A stretch of DNA of 64,000 nucleotides, taken from assembly GCF_005937885.2 (NCBI RefSeq), contig NZ_CP042176.1, positions 6,815,501 through 6,879,500 of the forward strand, read 5' to 3'. Below, one piece after another: positions 7,776-16,080 of this stretch. Source of the stretch: Bradyrhizobium sp. KBS0727 (GTDB lineage Bacteria > Pseudomonadota > Alphaproteobacteria > Rhizobiales > Xanthobacteraceae). The notes beneath the pieces are model-generated. The model did not search any database. It had not been told where the DNA came from and was given only the letters and a program-made list of their open reading frames with translations. The translations under genes and the position numbers were made by a program. Every line of letters starts with the position of its first letter. Within the stretch, counting starts at the first letter, position 1.

Positions 7776-9344
7776 ATGCTTGGATTGCAGCGAAATATGC
7801 CGACGCCCCTCGGGGCGTCAGCCAAAGAATCTCATCCCCGCGCCAAAGGCGACGCCCCGTCCACCGGGACGGGTTCGGAGATCGAGCGCCTGCGTGCCGC
7901 GATTGCGCAGTTGATGCATACGGCGGCCCACGACCCGCTGACCGGGCTTCCCACGCGCAGCGTGCTGCTCGAACGGCTCGAACACGAACTCGCGCGCGAC
8001 GCCACTGACGGCGCGCAGATCGCGGTTCTGTTCGTCGACCTCGACAATTTCAAGCTTGTGAACGACTCCCTCGGCCATGGCAGTGGCGATGAGGTGCTGT
8101 CGGAGATGGCCAGGCGCATCACTGGCTGTATCCGCCTGGAAGACACCGCGAGCCGCTTCGGCGGCGACGAGATGGTTATCCTGCATCCGCGCGCCACCGA
8201 CGATTCTGGAATGGCTCTTGGCAGGCGGATACTGGCTGCATTGGCCGAGCCGATCCTTCTATCCGGCAAGGAGGTCGTGGTGTCGGCGAGCGTCGGGGTC
8301 GCGCTGTGCAAGCCCGGCATGAAATCCGCTGAGCAATTGCTGCGCGAAGCGGACACCGCACTCTACGCGGCGAAGGACCGTGGCCGCGCACGGTTGGAGC
8401 AGTTCAACGACGCACTGTACGCACGCGCCGAGAAGCGTGTGCAAATCGAGTCGGATTTGCGGGCGGCGCTGCGGGAATCGCAGCTCTTTGTGGAGTATCA
8501 GCCACAGGTCTGCCTGAAAGACGGGCACATGGTCGGGCTGGAGGCGCTGGTCCGCTGGCGGCATCCCGAGCAAGGCATCATCCCGCCCGGTGACTTCATT
8601 CCTGTCGCCGAGGACTGCGGACTCATCGTCAAGATCGGACGGCAGGTACTGCAGGAGTCTTGCCGCCAGCTTGCCGAGTGGACCAAGCTGTCGCCAGGCC
8701 GGCAGCTGGCCATGACCGTGAACGTCTCGCCCCGCCAGCTCGCGGAGCCGGCCTTTATCGCGGAGCTCCGCCAGGTTCTCGCAGACACCGGGATCGATCC
8801 GACGGCATTGTGCCTGGAGATCACCGAAAGCGTGATGATGGGCGCCACGGAGGAGGTCGTAGGGGTACTCGAGCAAGTCAAGCAGCTGGGGGTCTTCATA
8901 GCAATCGACGATTTCGGCACCGAACACTCGTCGCTGTCTCGCCTGCGCGACATGCCGGTCGAAGTGCTGAAGATCGACCGCAGCTTCATCGATGGCCTCA
9001 GCAGCGAACCAGGCGATACAGCGATCGTTTCCTCGATCCTGAGTCTGGCCTCCGCCATGGGCAAGCACACGATCGCCGAGGGGGTGGAAAAGCGCGAACA
9101 GGCGGCGATGCTGCTGCGCATGGGTTGCGAGGTCGCTCAAGGCTATTTCTTTTCGCGGCCTGTTGCCGCCGAGAAGATCGTGCCGATGCTGACCAGGCCG
9201 CTCTGGCACCCCCGTTCGGAACGGGCGCTGCATACCGCACATTCCACCGAGGGGCCGGTACGACGAGGCCAGCATTACTTCATCGACGAATTCCTCGACC
9301 ACATCGGCGCCCCCATGGGGACCAAGGCGGCAGGCTCACCATGA
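7776..9344 (+). CDS. GGDEF-EAL cyclic-di-GMP turnover protein
   Basis: About 522 residues, soluble. ATG 7776 follows a strong GGAGGGGGG ribosome-binding site; an earlier GTG-type start at 7743 is not supported. GGDEF domain about 45-210: DLDNFKLVND, signature GGDEM (129-133, Phe changed to Met), and an RLED inhibitory site (120-123) exactly five residues before it. EAL domain about 230-480: EAL at 256-258, VNVSPRQL, EITES, DDFGTEHSSL (usual Gly replaced by Glu), KIDRSFI and EGVE. It could make or degrade c-di-GMP. No sensory domain is fused, but its stop overlaps by four bases the start of a seven-helix membrane protein that may supply the signal. Confidence 0.93.
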   Translation: MLGLQRNMPTPLGASAKESHPRAKGDAPSTGTGSEIERLRAAIAQLMHTAAHDPLTGLPTRSVLLERLEHELARDATDGAQIAVLFVDLDNFKLVNDSLGHGSGDEVLSEMARRITGCIRLEDTASRFGGDEMVILHPRATDDSGMALGRRILAALAEPILLSGKEVVVSASVGVALCKPGMKSAEQLLREADTALYAAKDRGRARLEQFNDALYARAEKRVQIESDLRAALRESQLFVEYQPQVCLKDGHMVGLEALVRWRHPEQGIIPPGDFIPVAEDCGLIVKIGRQVLQESCRQLAEWTKLSPGRQLAMTVNVSPRQLAEPAFIAELRQVLADTGIDPTALCLEITESVMMGATEEVVGVLEQVKQLGVFIAIDDFGTEHSSLSRLRDMPVEVLKIDRSFIDGLSSEPGDTAIVSSILSLASAMGKHTIAEGVEKREQAAMLLRMGCEVAQGYFFSRPVAAEKIVPMLTRPLWHPRSERALHTAHSTEGPVRRGQHYFIDEFLDHIGAPMGTKAAGSP

Positions 9345-10171
9345 TGTCTCTCGTCATTGGCCTCGGCAATCTGGCGATCGGGCTGGCCTATGCGGGCCTT
9401 GGATTGCTGTCGGCCTGGGAAGCGATCAGCCTGCACAGTTACCGGGGCTGGTCCCGCTTTGGTATCGGCTTCTCGCTGATGGCTGCAAGCTGCGGTCCGC
9501 ATCATCTGGTGCACGGCTGGTGCGTGCTACAGGGCGAGAGCGTTTCCTGGCCGATGTTCGCGGCCACCCTGATCGGACTGCCAGCCGGACTCACATTTGT
9601 CCTGCTGCGCTTCGAGACGATGTGCGGCGGCCAGGGCGAGCGTTTACTCGCAGCCCCGCCGCACCGGGTGGCGTTGCTGGTCGGGACCCTCACCGTCGTG
9701 GCCGGCTGGTTGGCGGCTTGGGCCTTTGTCCGGCCCGGAGCAGACGTCGCGTTCCAGGTGGTGTGCACGTCGGCCGGCCTTGTGGTGCGCGAGGGTGGAA
9801 TCGACTTCGCCTCGGTCGCGTTCCTCGCCAATGTGTTCGTTACCGTCACCTACGGCATGGTTGGCTGGTATCTGGCTGACCACCAGGTGCGCCGCTATCT
9901 CACCAGCGGCACATGGTCGCTGTCGGGTGTAGCGCTGACAGGCGTGTTCTTCACCTGCGCCCAGATGCACCTCATCGACGCCACAACCGGCGGCAACAAT
10001 TTGATGCTTGTCTTCGACCTGATCGGCATTCCCGCCTCGATCTATTTTTTGCGGGTTGTCAAACAGGTGCACAGCGACTCCGTGCTGGACTGGAACCGTC
10101 GTCCGCTGGTCGGCGCCGCGGCCGCGCCGGAGCGCCCGTCACCATGGAGCGGGGGAAGCTCGCCGCGTTGA
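9341..10171 (+). CDS. Seven-helix integral membrane protein coupled to the GGDEF-EAL gene
   Basis: A 276-residue protein starting in an ATGA overlap with the preceding gene. I count seven hydrophobic segments, beginning SLVIGLGNLAIGLAYAGLGL and ending LMLVFDLIGIPASIYFL. Two membrane-embedded histidine motifs stand out: CGPHHLVHG in helix 2 and CAQMHLID in helix 6. These recall metal- or gas-binding membrane sensors such as MHYT proteins, but it is not an MHYT protein by motif count. The C-terminal tail is short and polar. Likely a sensor or regulator for the adjacent c-di-GMP enzyme; that is inferred from coupling only. Confidence 0.7.
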   Translation: MMSLVIGLGNLAIGLAYAGLGLLSAWEAISLHSYRGWSRFGIGFSLMAASCGPHHLVHGWCVLQGESVSWPMFAATLIGLPAGLTFVLLRFETMCGGQGERLLAAPPHRVALLVGTLTVVAGWLAAWAFVRPGADVAFQVVCTSAGLVVREGGIDFASVAFLANVFVTVTYGMVGWYLADHQVRRYLTSGTWSLSGVALTGVFFTCAQMHLIDATTGGNNLMLVFDLIGIPASIYFLRVVKQVHSDSVLDWNRRPLVGAAAAPERPSPWSGGSSPR

Positions 10172-10279
10172 CCGGCGGAATCGTGCCGGGATGCGTTACG
10201 CCAGTCCGCGCTCCGTGCGAAGGGCAGCCCCGCTCGCGGTGAATGTGGCAAATCGACAGGGAATGCATAGATAGCCGCC

Positions 10280-11302
10280 ATGAAAAACATCGGATTCCTG
10301 TCGTTCGGGCACTGGACGCCCTCCTCGCAGTCGCAGACCCGCTCGGCGGCCGACGCGCTGCTGCAATCCATCGACCTCGCGGTCGCGGCTGAGGCATTGG
10401 GCGCCGACGGCGCCTATTTTCGCGTCCATCATTTCGCCCGCCAACTCGCCTCGCCGTTCCCGCTGCTGGCGGCCGTCGGCGCCAAAACCAGCCGTATCGA
10501 GATCGGCACGGCGGTCATCGACATGCGCTATGAGAACCCGCTCTACATGGCCGAAGACGCCGGCGCGGCCGATCTCATCTCGCAAAGACGCCTGCAACTT
10601 GGCCTCAGCCGAGGATCGCCCGAACAGGTCATCGATGGATGGCGGCATCTCGGCTATCAACCGGCCGAGGGCGAGAGCGATGCCGATATGGGCCGGCGCC
10701 ATACCGAGGTATTCCTCGACGTGCTGGGCGGCCAAGGTTTTGCGCAGCCCAATCCGCGCCCGATGTTTCCAAACCCGCCGGGATTGCTGCGCCTTGAGCC
10801 GCATTCGGAAGGGTTGCGCGATCGCATCTGGTGGGGCGCCGGCTCGAACGCCACGGCGATATGGGCCGCCAAGCTGGGTATGAACCTGCAGAGTTCGACG
10901 CTGAAGAACAACGAAACAAACGAGCCGTTCCACATCCAGCAGGCGGGCCAGATCAGGGCCTATCGCGCGGCCTGGAAAGAGGCCGGCCACACCCGCGAAC
11001 CCCGGGTGTCCGTCAGCCGCAGCATTATCGCCATCACCGACGATCGCGACCGGGCATACTTCGGCAGCGGCGGCGAAGAGGATGACCAGATCGGCTTTAT
11101 TTCTCCGGAGACCCAGGCGATCTTCGGGCGCAGCTATGCCGCCGAGCCGGAGGTTCTGATCGAGCAACTCAGGAATGACGAGGCCATCACTGAGGCCGAT
11201 ACGCTGCTGTTGACCGTCCCCAACCAGCTCGGCGTCGACTATAATGGCCATGTCATTGAGTCGATCCTGAAACACGTCGCGCCGGCGCTCGGCTGGCGCT
11301 AG
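10280..11302 (+). CDS. LLM-class flavin-dependent oxidoreductase
   Basis: A 340-residue luciferase-like (bacterial luciferase fold) protein. Supporting segments: IDLAVAAEALGADGAYFRVHHFARQLASPFPLLAAVGAKTSRIEIGTAVIDMRYENPLYMAEDAGAADL in the N-terminal half (the EHH-type and 'IGTAV..' signatures) and a later WWGAGSNATAIWAAKLGMNLQ, which fits flavin phosphate binding. Members use reduced FMN or F420 to oxidise diverse small molecules; substrate unknown. It stands alone between the membrane protein and the Gre-like gene. Confidence 0.85.
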   Translation: MKNIGFLSFGHWTPSSQSQTRSAADALLQSIDLAVAAEALGADGAYFRVHHFARQLASPFPLLAAVGAKTSRIEIGTAVIDMRYENPLYMAEDAGAADLISQRRLQLGLSRGSPEQVIDGWRHLGYQPAEGESDADMGRRHTEVFLDVLGGQGFAQPNPRPMFPNPPGLLRLEPHSEGLRDRIWWGAGSNATAIWAAKLGMNLQSSTLKNNETNEPFHIQQAGQIRAYRAAWKEAGHTREPRVSVSRSIIAITDDRDRAYFGSGGEEDDQIGFISPETQAIFGRSYAAEPEVLIEQLRNDEAITEADTLLLTVPNQLGVDYNGHVIESILKHVAPALGWR

Positions 11303-11369
11303 GGCCTTTTGGAACCTTTTCGACAACGATACATTTTTCTTGCATATCTGAGCTGAAGGGAGTCCGGGC

Positions 11370-11852
11370 GTGAGCGTTGCCTTCACCAAGGAAGACAGTG
11401 CCGAAACGGCGTCGGAGACGCTGCTGCCCGATCGCCCTATTTCAGCGCATCCGAACCTCGTTACGGAAGCTGGACTAAAGGCCCTGGAATTCCAGCTCGA
11501 CCAAGCGCGTCAGGCCTACGAGACTGCGCAGAAGATCGACGATGTCAACGAACGGCGGCGGCAGGCCGCGGCCCCCTTGCGCGATGCGCGCTACTTTGCG
11601 GCGCGGGTTCGGACGGCCCAGGTCATGGCCAATCCTGCATCAACCGACACGGTAGCCTTTGGCAGCACGGTGACCTTCAGGCGCGACGACGGGCGCGTGC
11701 AGAAATATCATATCGTCGGAGAGGACGAAGCCGACCCCAAGGCCGGTTCGATTTCCTTCGTATCCCCGGTGGCAAGGTCGCTGATGGGCAAAGCCGTTGG
11801 CGATGTCGTTGGTGCTTCCGGTCAGGAGCTCGAGATCATCGCGATCTCGTAG
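11370..11852 (+). CDS. GreA/GreB-family factor, acidic tip apparently lost
   Basis: A 160-residue protein with a GTG start after AAGGGAG. Residues about 28-90 form the paired-helix coiled coil (LVTEAGLKALEFQL, then RDARYFAARVRTAQV), and about 95-160 the FKBP-like domain (VAFGSTVTF, KYHIVGEDEADPKAGSISFVSPVARSLMGKAVGDVV). Aligning the conserved Y-x-AA of the second helix with E. coli GreA puts Ala and Arg where the catalytic Asp41 and Glu44 would be. It would then bind RNA polymerase's secondary channel but not stimulate transcript cleavage, somewhat like Rnk or Gfh1. The alignment is by eye. Confidence 0.85.
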   Translation: MSVAFTKEDSAETASETLLPDRPISAHPNLVTEAGLKALEFQLDQARQAYETAQKIDDVNERRRQAAAPLRDARYFAARVRTAQVMANPASTDTVAFGSTVTFRRDDGRVQKYHIVGEDEADPKAGSISFVSPVARSLMGKAVGDVVGASGQELEIIAIS

Positions 11853-11894
11853 CACGGCGCCGCTCTCGATCGACAGAGAGACCGACGCCAGCCC

Positions 11895-12065
11895 TCACCG
11901 CACCCGTTCTCCGTCGACCCACCATGTCTTGCCGCGATGCGTCACCACGGCTAGCCGTCGTCGTCCTCGTTGGTGACATCGACCGGCTGTCCTTGCAGCC
12001 GGCATGGCACGATCGATCGAGCCGCCCGTCGATGCGACCGACGCGACCAAAGTCAGCGTACCCAT
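11895..12065 (-). CDS. Possible small basic protein (56 residues)
   Basis: An ATG at 12065 is preceded four bases upstream by AAGGAGG, one of the best ribosome-binding sites in the window, and opens a 56-codon frame ending VVTHRGKTWWVDGERVR. The N-terminus (MGTLTLVASVASTGGS) is weakly signal-like. A second frame over the middle reads PVDVTNEDDDG then stop, so a frameshifted small exported protein is also possible. Not recognised. The rest of 11853-12247 holds no other gene I can support. Confidence 0.4.
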   Translation of the reverse strand: MGTLTLVASVASTGGSIDRAMPAARTAGRCHQRGRRRLAVVTHRGKTWWVDGERVR

Positions 12066-12247
12066 TTACCTCCTTTTCAGAAATCTCCCGTATAACCCCG
12101 GTACCGAGGCCGGTTCATCCCCCGAGCAAGGGATGTGTTGCGTCTCTCCAGTCCATGCATCCGAGGTCGCGAATGGCCGAGGGGCTGCCCCAAAAGCTGA
12201 CGTTGATCAGCGGCCGCTCAAACCGTCTCCCCGCTCCAGGATCACCC

Positions 12248-12925
12248 GTGCCCGTTCAGGATTTTCTCAACCAGCGCGCGGTCAACGTCACCGTTGACGG
12301 AAGCTATACGCTGCCAAACTGGTATGACCCGCAGGGAAAGCTTCGCACCTTTGCCTGCCGCACCACGCGCGTGTCGCCGTTCCGGATGATCGTCGAGGTC
12401 CCGGTCGTCGGCAAGGTCGGCGACCGCCTCACTTCCTATTTTCGCGACTTCGGGAAATTCGAGGGCCGCATCAGCGACACGATGCAACGTAGTTTCCTGC
12501 TCGAGCTGGAGATGACCCGCGCCAGGCGCGAAAAACTCTCGGACATGCTGACCTGGCTGGAGAAGAAGCAGAAGAATCCAGCCATCAAGTGCATCAGGAA
12601 GGACGCGCGGTTCGTGCCGTCGAACCCGCATTCGACGCTGACCCTGGCGGACGGGTCGGTTCATCCCTGCTTTATCATCGATGTTTCGGCCACGGGTGTC
12701 GCGGTTTCGACACCGGTGCAGCCGCGGATCGGCATGCCGCTTGCGGTCGGCGCGTGCATCGGCCGCGTCGTCCGGCTGCTGCCCAACGGGATAGCCATCC
12801 GGTTTATCGAGCGGCAGAATTCCAGGGCTCTGGAGCGCCTGAGCGTGAGAGCAGGTCATACGGAGCCGGCGGCCGATTTCGATCTGTCCGAGCCGGCCAG
12901 TTCCGGTGACTTTGTCGCGGTGTGA
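12248..12925 (+). CDS. PilZ-domain cyclic-di-GMP-binding protein
   Basis: I take the GTG at 12248, eight bases after AGGA, as start; this gives 225 residues. The longer open frame upstream to 11924 has no good start. The C-terminal PilZ domain (about 112-195) has both ligand motifs, RKDAR (117-121) and DVSATG (145-150). The first half (about 8-105) has a beta-rich segment that looks like a degenerate second PilZ followed by a helix (MTRARREKLSDMLTWLEKK). It probably couples c-di-GMP level to motility or surface traits. A 55-bp piece of this gene recurs at 13795-13849. Confidence 0.82.
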   Translation: MPVQDFLNQRAVNVTVDGSYTLPNWYDPQGKLRTFACRTTRVSPFRMIVEVPVVGKVGDRLTSYFRDFGKFEGRISDTMQRSFLLELEMTRARREKLSDMLTWLEKKQKNPAIKCIRKDARFVPSNPHSTLTLADGSVHPCFIIDVSATGVAVSTPVQPRIGMPLAVGACIGRVVRLLPNGIAIRFIERQNSRALERLSVRAGHTEPAADFDLSEPASSGDFVAV

Positions 12926-13116
12926 TTTCCGGCAGGGAATGCATATCCATCAGCGGTCTCGGGTTGTTTCGCCAAACTCGTTACCCGGCAATTATTCCGC
13001 CGGTGGTGGTCGGCCAACTCCCAGGATATTCTTTTGACGTTTGACCCAGCCTGGATTCAAATCCAGATACGGCACGACCATAGCGTGAATCTATCGCATG
13101 TTGAGGAGTGGCAGCG

Positions 13117-13788
13117 ATGGCGACTTATTCGATAGACGACCTCAGCCGCCGCGAAATCCTGAGGATGTCCGCGGTGCTCGGCATCGCGAGCGCCGCCTCA
13201 ACCAGGTTTGCGATCGCGCAAACCGCCGGACAGCGCACGCCAGAGCAAATACTGGGTCCGTTCTATCCGCTGAAAGCGCTCGGTCGAAATGCCGATCTGA
13301 CAAAGGTGCCCGGCCGGCCGGGGCGCGCGGCGGGCCTTGTCCTCAATGTTGCGGGGCGCGTGCTCAATCTGAAGGGAGAGCCGGTTCGCAACGCGAAAGT
13401 TGAAATATGGCAGGCCAACTCGCATGGACGCTATACGCATCCAGGCGATCACAATCCGGCGCCGCTCGATCCGAACTTCGAAGGATCGGCCCTTCTGACG
13501 ACCGACAACGATGGCCGGTATCGCTTCAAGACGATCAAGCCCGCCGCATATCCTGCGGGGCCCAACCGAATGCGACCGGCACACATTCACTTCCAGGTTT
13601 CGGGCCGGCAGGACAGGCTCGTGACCCAGATGTATTTTGAAGGTGACCCTTACCTCGAACCGGACCGCTTCTTTCAAACGGCATTGGAGCAAAAGGATTT
13701 GCTTGTCGCCAAGCTCTTGCAGCCAACCCCGGAGATGGAGCCGGAGTCGAAACTGGTGATGTTCAACATCGTGCTGAACGCGGGCTAG
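13117..13788 (+). CDS. Tat-exported intradiol ring-cleavage dioxygenase-like protein
   Basis: A 223-residue protein from ATG 13117 (GAGGAG eight bases upstream). The N-terminus has a twin-arginine motif (LSRREILRMSAVLG) and an Ala-rich export segment. The core is the intradiol dioxygenase beta-sandwich: LGPFYP, VEIWQAN.HGRYTHPGD, DGRYRFKTIKPAAYP and RPAHIHFQV. Candidate Fe(III) ligands are Tyr106, Tyr145, His156 and His158, with spacing like protocatechuate 3,4-dioxygenase. Exported members are known but their substrates are mostly unknown. It sits between an intact PilZ gene and a PilZ fragment. Confidence 0.85.
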   Translation: MATYSIDDLSRREILRMSAVLGIASAASTRFAIAQTAGQRTPEQILGPFYPLKALGRNADLTKVPGRPGRAAGLVLNVAGRVLNLKGEPVRNAKVEIWQANSHGRYTHPGDHNPAPLDPNFEGSALLTTDNDGRYRFKTIKPAAYPAGPNRMRPAHIHFQVSGRQDRLVTQMYFEGDPYLEPDRFFQTALEQKDLLVAKLLQPTPEMEPESKLVMFNIVLNAG

Positions 13789-13794
13789 CCGACC

Positions 13795-13849
13795 GGCATG
13801 CCGCTTGCGGTCGGCGCGTGCATCGGCCGCGTCGTCTGGCTGCTGCCCA
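13795..13849 (+). pseudogene. Orphan 55-bp fragment of a PilZ gene
   Basis: These 55 bases match 12731-12785, inside the PilZ domain of the gene at 12248-12925, with a single difference that I can see (T for C at 13837). Flanks on both sides are unrelated. It begins six bases after the dioxygenase stop. No start or stop of its own; a relic of a duplicated paralogue or of the event that placed the dioxygenase gene here. Confidence 0.88.
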
Positions 13850-13896
13850 GGCCGCGTGTTCAGCGTTCGGTCAATCGATTTTCGCGCGGCTTGCGT

Positions 13897-14148
13897 TTAC
13901 CGGGCAAACCAGCGAGCCGCCTGCGCGGTCCGCTCCGGTGTACCTTTCAAACATTCGCGCGCAGCCTCGATCTGCGCATCGGTTGCACCGTGACTTCGCG
14001 CCCACATTTCTGCTGCCGAAGCCGAATACCTCGCCACGTAAACCCGAACCATCGCGCAAGATACCCGCTGCATGACGCTTCTCTCTGCAAGCGCCTCGGA
14101 TGAAAGAGATAAGATCAGCGCAACAGCGCCAATTCCACGCATCAGCAT
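13897..14148 (-). CDS. Small secreted protein, Cys-containing
   Basis: An 83-residue protein: signal peptide MLMRGIGAVALILSLSSEALA, then about 62 mature residues with two cysteines (VSCAMVRVYVARY and ARECLKG), a spacing suited to one disulphide. The SCxxVRxYVAxYxxxxAExWARSHGATxAxIExARxCL pattern is one I associate with short exported proteins of Bradyrhizobium, function unknown. The ATG follows a GGGGGC stretch. Confidence 0.65.
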   Translation of the reverse strand: MLMRGIGAVALILSLSSEALAERSVMQRVSCAMVRVYVARYSASAAEMWARSHGATDAQIEAARECLKGTPERTAQAARWFAR

Positions 14149-14336
14149 GGTGCCCCCGTCAGTGTCGATGTGAATACCCCAGGGGGCAGAGGACCAGACT
14201 CGTTTCCGATGCGCAAATTAAACCGAAGCGCAGAATGAGCTGTCACCAGAAATTGGTGTAACTGCGCGCCGATCGAAGCCGCGCTCAAAAAGTTCCGGCA
14301 CGGAAATCATCAGCTCTCATGTCGACAGCCAATCAA
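14149..14336. other. Non-coding stretch
   Basis: I see no gene here. With the terminator at 14337-14370 and the tail to 14550 it separates the small secreted protein from the Rieske/amidohydrolase operon. No promoter could be assigned with confidence. Confidence 0.5.
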
Positions 14337-14370
14337 AGCAAAAGGCCGCAGGCATTCACGCGTTGCGGCC
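14337..14370 (-). terminator. Rho-independent terminator for the amidohydrolase-Rieske operon
   Basis: Read on the minus strand, GGCCGCA and TGCGGCC form a perfect 7-bp GC stem around a 13-base loop, followed by TTTTGCTTTG. It lies about 180 bp beyond the stop of the Rieske gene, the last gene of the minus-strand operon. Confidence 0.65.
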
Positions 14371-14550
14371 CACCGGGTTCGAAAATTGAATGTTTATGAA
14401 CTCACCCCGCCCCGGTGAGGAAATCTAACGCCAAGTCTTCGCGGACGTAAATTGAAATACGCGGTTCCGAATGGGGAACAAAATCTTTGTTGCCAAGCGG
14501 CCACAGAAAAACGGCTGCGGTGTTCTTCGCGCCGGAGAACGACAGTCGGC

Positions 14551-14964
14551 TTACAGATCCACCACCACGTAATCGCTCTCGACCGACACCGCGAGCGTCT
14601 CGGCGATGTAGGGCCCCTTCACCACGCTCGATCCCGGTTCGACATTGACCGAATAGGCGCGGGCGCGAAAACGCTTGGGGTCGCAGTAGGACTGGCCGGT
14701 GCGGATATCGAATTCCCAGCCGTGCCAGGGGCAACGGATGATCTCGCCGAGCCTGGTGTATTCGATCTCGCCGGGATCGGAGGATTGCGCCAGCCCGATC
14801 AGCGGGCCCTCGCACAGCGAGGCGCCCTGATGCGGGCAGCGGTTCAACAGGCCGAAGAACTCGCCCTTGATGTTGAAGATCGCGATCGGCCGCTCGTCGA
14901 TGGTGAGGAATTTTCGCGTCCCCGGCGGCAACTCGTCCACCGGGGCGATCACATGACGCGTCAT
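14551..14964 (-). CDS. Rieske [2Fe-2S] ferredoxin-like protein
   Basis: A 137-residue single-domain Rieske protein. Cluster ligands are visible as Cys43-His45 (NRCPHQGAS) and Cys78-His81 (RCPWHGWEFD). No signal or membrane segment, so probably a soluble electron carrier or a small subunit of an oxygenase. Its ATG directly abuts the stop of the upstream amidohydrolase gene, which implies co-translation and a shared pathway. No Rieske oxygenase large subunit is nearby. Confidence 0.9.
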   Translation of the reverse strand: MTRHVIAPVDELPPGTRKFLTIDERPIAIFNIKGEFFGLLNRCPHQGASLCEGPLIGLAQSSDPGEIEYTRLGEIIRCPWHGWEFDIRTGQSYCDPKRFRARAYSVNVEPGSSVVKGPYIAETLAVSVESDYVVVDL

Positions 14965-16068
14965 TTAGGAGATTCCGTACAGCTTCTTGGCATTGTCGAG
15001 ATAGAACGCCTGCTTGTTGGCGTCGCTGACGCCGGCCGGCAGCACGCGCGACGGCTCGTCGAAATCCCAGTGCGGGTAATCGGTCGCGAACAAGAGCTTG
15101 TCCCAGCCGATCCACTCGATCATCTCAAACAGGTGCTCGCGCCGTTCCGGGTCTTCCATCGGCTGCGTGGTCCACCAGATGTGGTCGCGGATATATTCCG
15201 ACGGCTTGCGCTTGAGGTGCGGCACCTCGGAGTGCAGCCGCTCGAAATTCTTGTCGAGCCGCCACACCAGCGACGGCGCCCAGCCGAAGCCGGCCTCGAT
15301 CATCACCATCTTCAGGTCAGGGTAACGTTCGAACACGCCTTCAAGCACCAGACTGGACAATGCGGTCTGCTGGCACTGCGAATGGCCGACCATTTCCTCG
15401 ATGTAGTAGCTCGGCCAGCCGGACGCCGTGATCGGATTGCCGCCGAAGCCGAAGGCGTGGACGCCGACGGGAAGGCCTATCTCCTGCGCCGCCTCGTAGA
15501 TCGGCCAGTAGCGGCGCTGGCCGAGCGGCTCGACGTTGCGGCTGAGCAGCAGCACCTGGACAAAATTCTTGTCGCCGGCGCGCTTGCGGATTTCGGCGGC
15601 GGCGGTCGGGCCGTCCTCATTGGCGACGACGATCGAACCCTTGAGGCGGGAATCCTTCGAGGTCCATTTCTCGATCTGCCAGTCGTTGATCGCGGTCGCC
15701 AACGCCGCGCTCAGGTCGTGGTTGCGTAGCCCCTGCCCGGTGGCGAGCGGATTGAGCACGCCGAGGGCGACGTTGTGCGGATCGAGCAACTGCTGCTGCA
15801 TGAACGACAGCGACGAGCCCTGCGGCCCGCCTTCCGGCGGCCAGGCGTCGCGGCGCGAGGCATTGGGCTGCGCCTTCGGATAGGGCGGGCCTTCCATCAT
15901 GCCTTGATAGGCGTGCTTGCCGTAGGTTTCGAGATGCGCGTGCCAGCGCTTGGCGAGGAACGGATACAGCTCGGTCGCGGTCGCGCGCGCCGGATGGATG
16001 TCGCAATCGGCGATCGCGGTCTTGACGCTAACGGAGGCTGATGGCTCGGGACGGAACTGCACATTCAT
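14965..16068 (-). CDS. Amidohydrolase-2 family metal enzyme (ACMSD-like)
   Basis: A 367-residue TIM-barrel amidohydrolase. The N-terminal metal motif is DCDIHP (21-26), with later GVHAFGFGG, a GHSQCQQTALSSLVLEGVFERYPDLKMVMIEAGFGW block and LLFATDYPHWDFD near the C-terminus, the pattern of ACMSD/2-hydroxymuconate-type decarboxylases and related hydrolases. It is paralogous to the next gene upstream (16081-17160), 12 bp away. Two paralogues plus a Rieske protein suggest breakdown of an aromatic or similar compound; the reaction cannot be fixed from sequence. Confidence 0.85.
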   Translation of the reverse strand: MNVQFRPEPSASVSVKTAIADCDIHPARATATELYPFLAKRWHAHLETYGKHAYQGMMEGPPYPKAQPNASRRDAWPPEGGPQGSSLSFMQQQLLDPHNVALGVLNPLATGQGLRNHDLSAALATAINDWQIEKWTSKDSRLKGSIVVANEDGPTAAAEIRKRAGDKNFVQVLLLSRNVEPLGQRRYWPIYEAAQEIGLPVGVHAFGFGGNPITASGWPSYYIEEMVGHSQCQQTALSSLVLEGVFERYPDLKMVMIEAGFGWAPSLVWRLDKNFERLHSEVPHLKRKPSEYIRDHIWWTTQPMEDPERREHLFEMIEWIGWDKLLFATDYPHWDFDEPSRVLPAGVSDANKQAFYLDNAKKLYGIS

Positions 16069-16080
16069 GGCGTCGTCTCC

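Noticed and set aside
7776..9344. GGDEF-EAL protein as the LapD partner of the proteinase
   Set aside because: LapD has membrane helices, a periplasmic domain and a HAMP linker with degenerate sites; this protein is soluble with largely intact motifs and lies 49 kb away.
9342..9514. MHYT-domain identity for the seven-helix membrane protein
   Set aside because: The conserved M-H-Y-T motifs repeated in alternate helices are absent; only two His motifs are seen.
11924..12247. Long N-terminal extension of the PilZ protein
   Set aside because: No ribosome-binding site, composition unlike protein, and a GTG at 12248 with AGGA upstream gives the normal product.
14452..15729. 425-codon plus-strand frame
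   Set aside because: Antisense shadow of the Rieske and amidohydrolase genes, whose motifs are clear.
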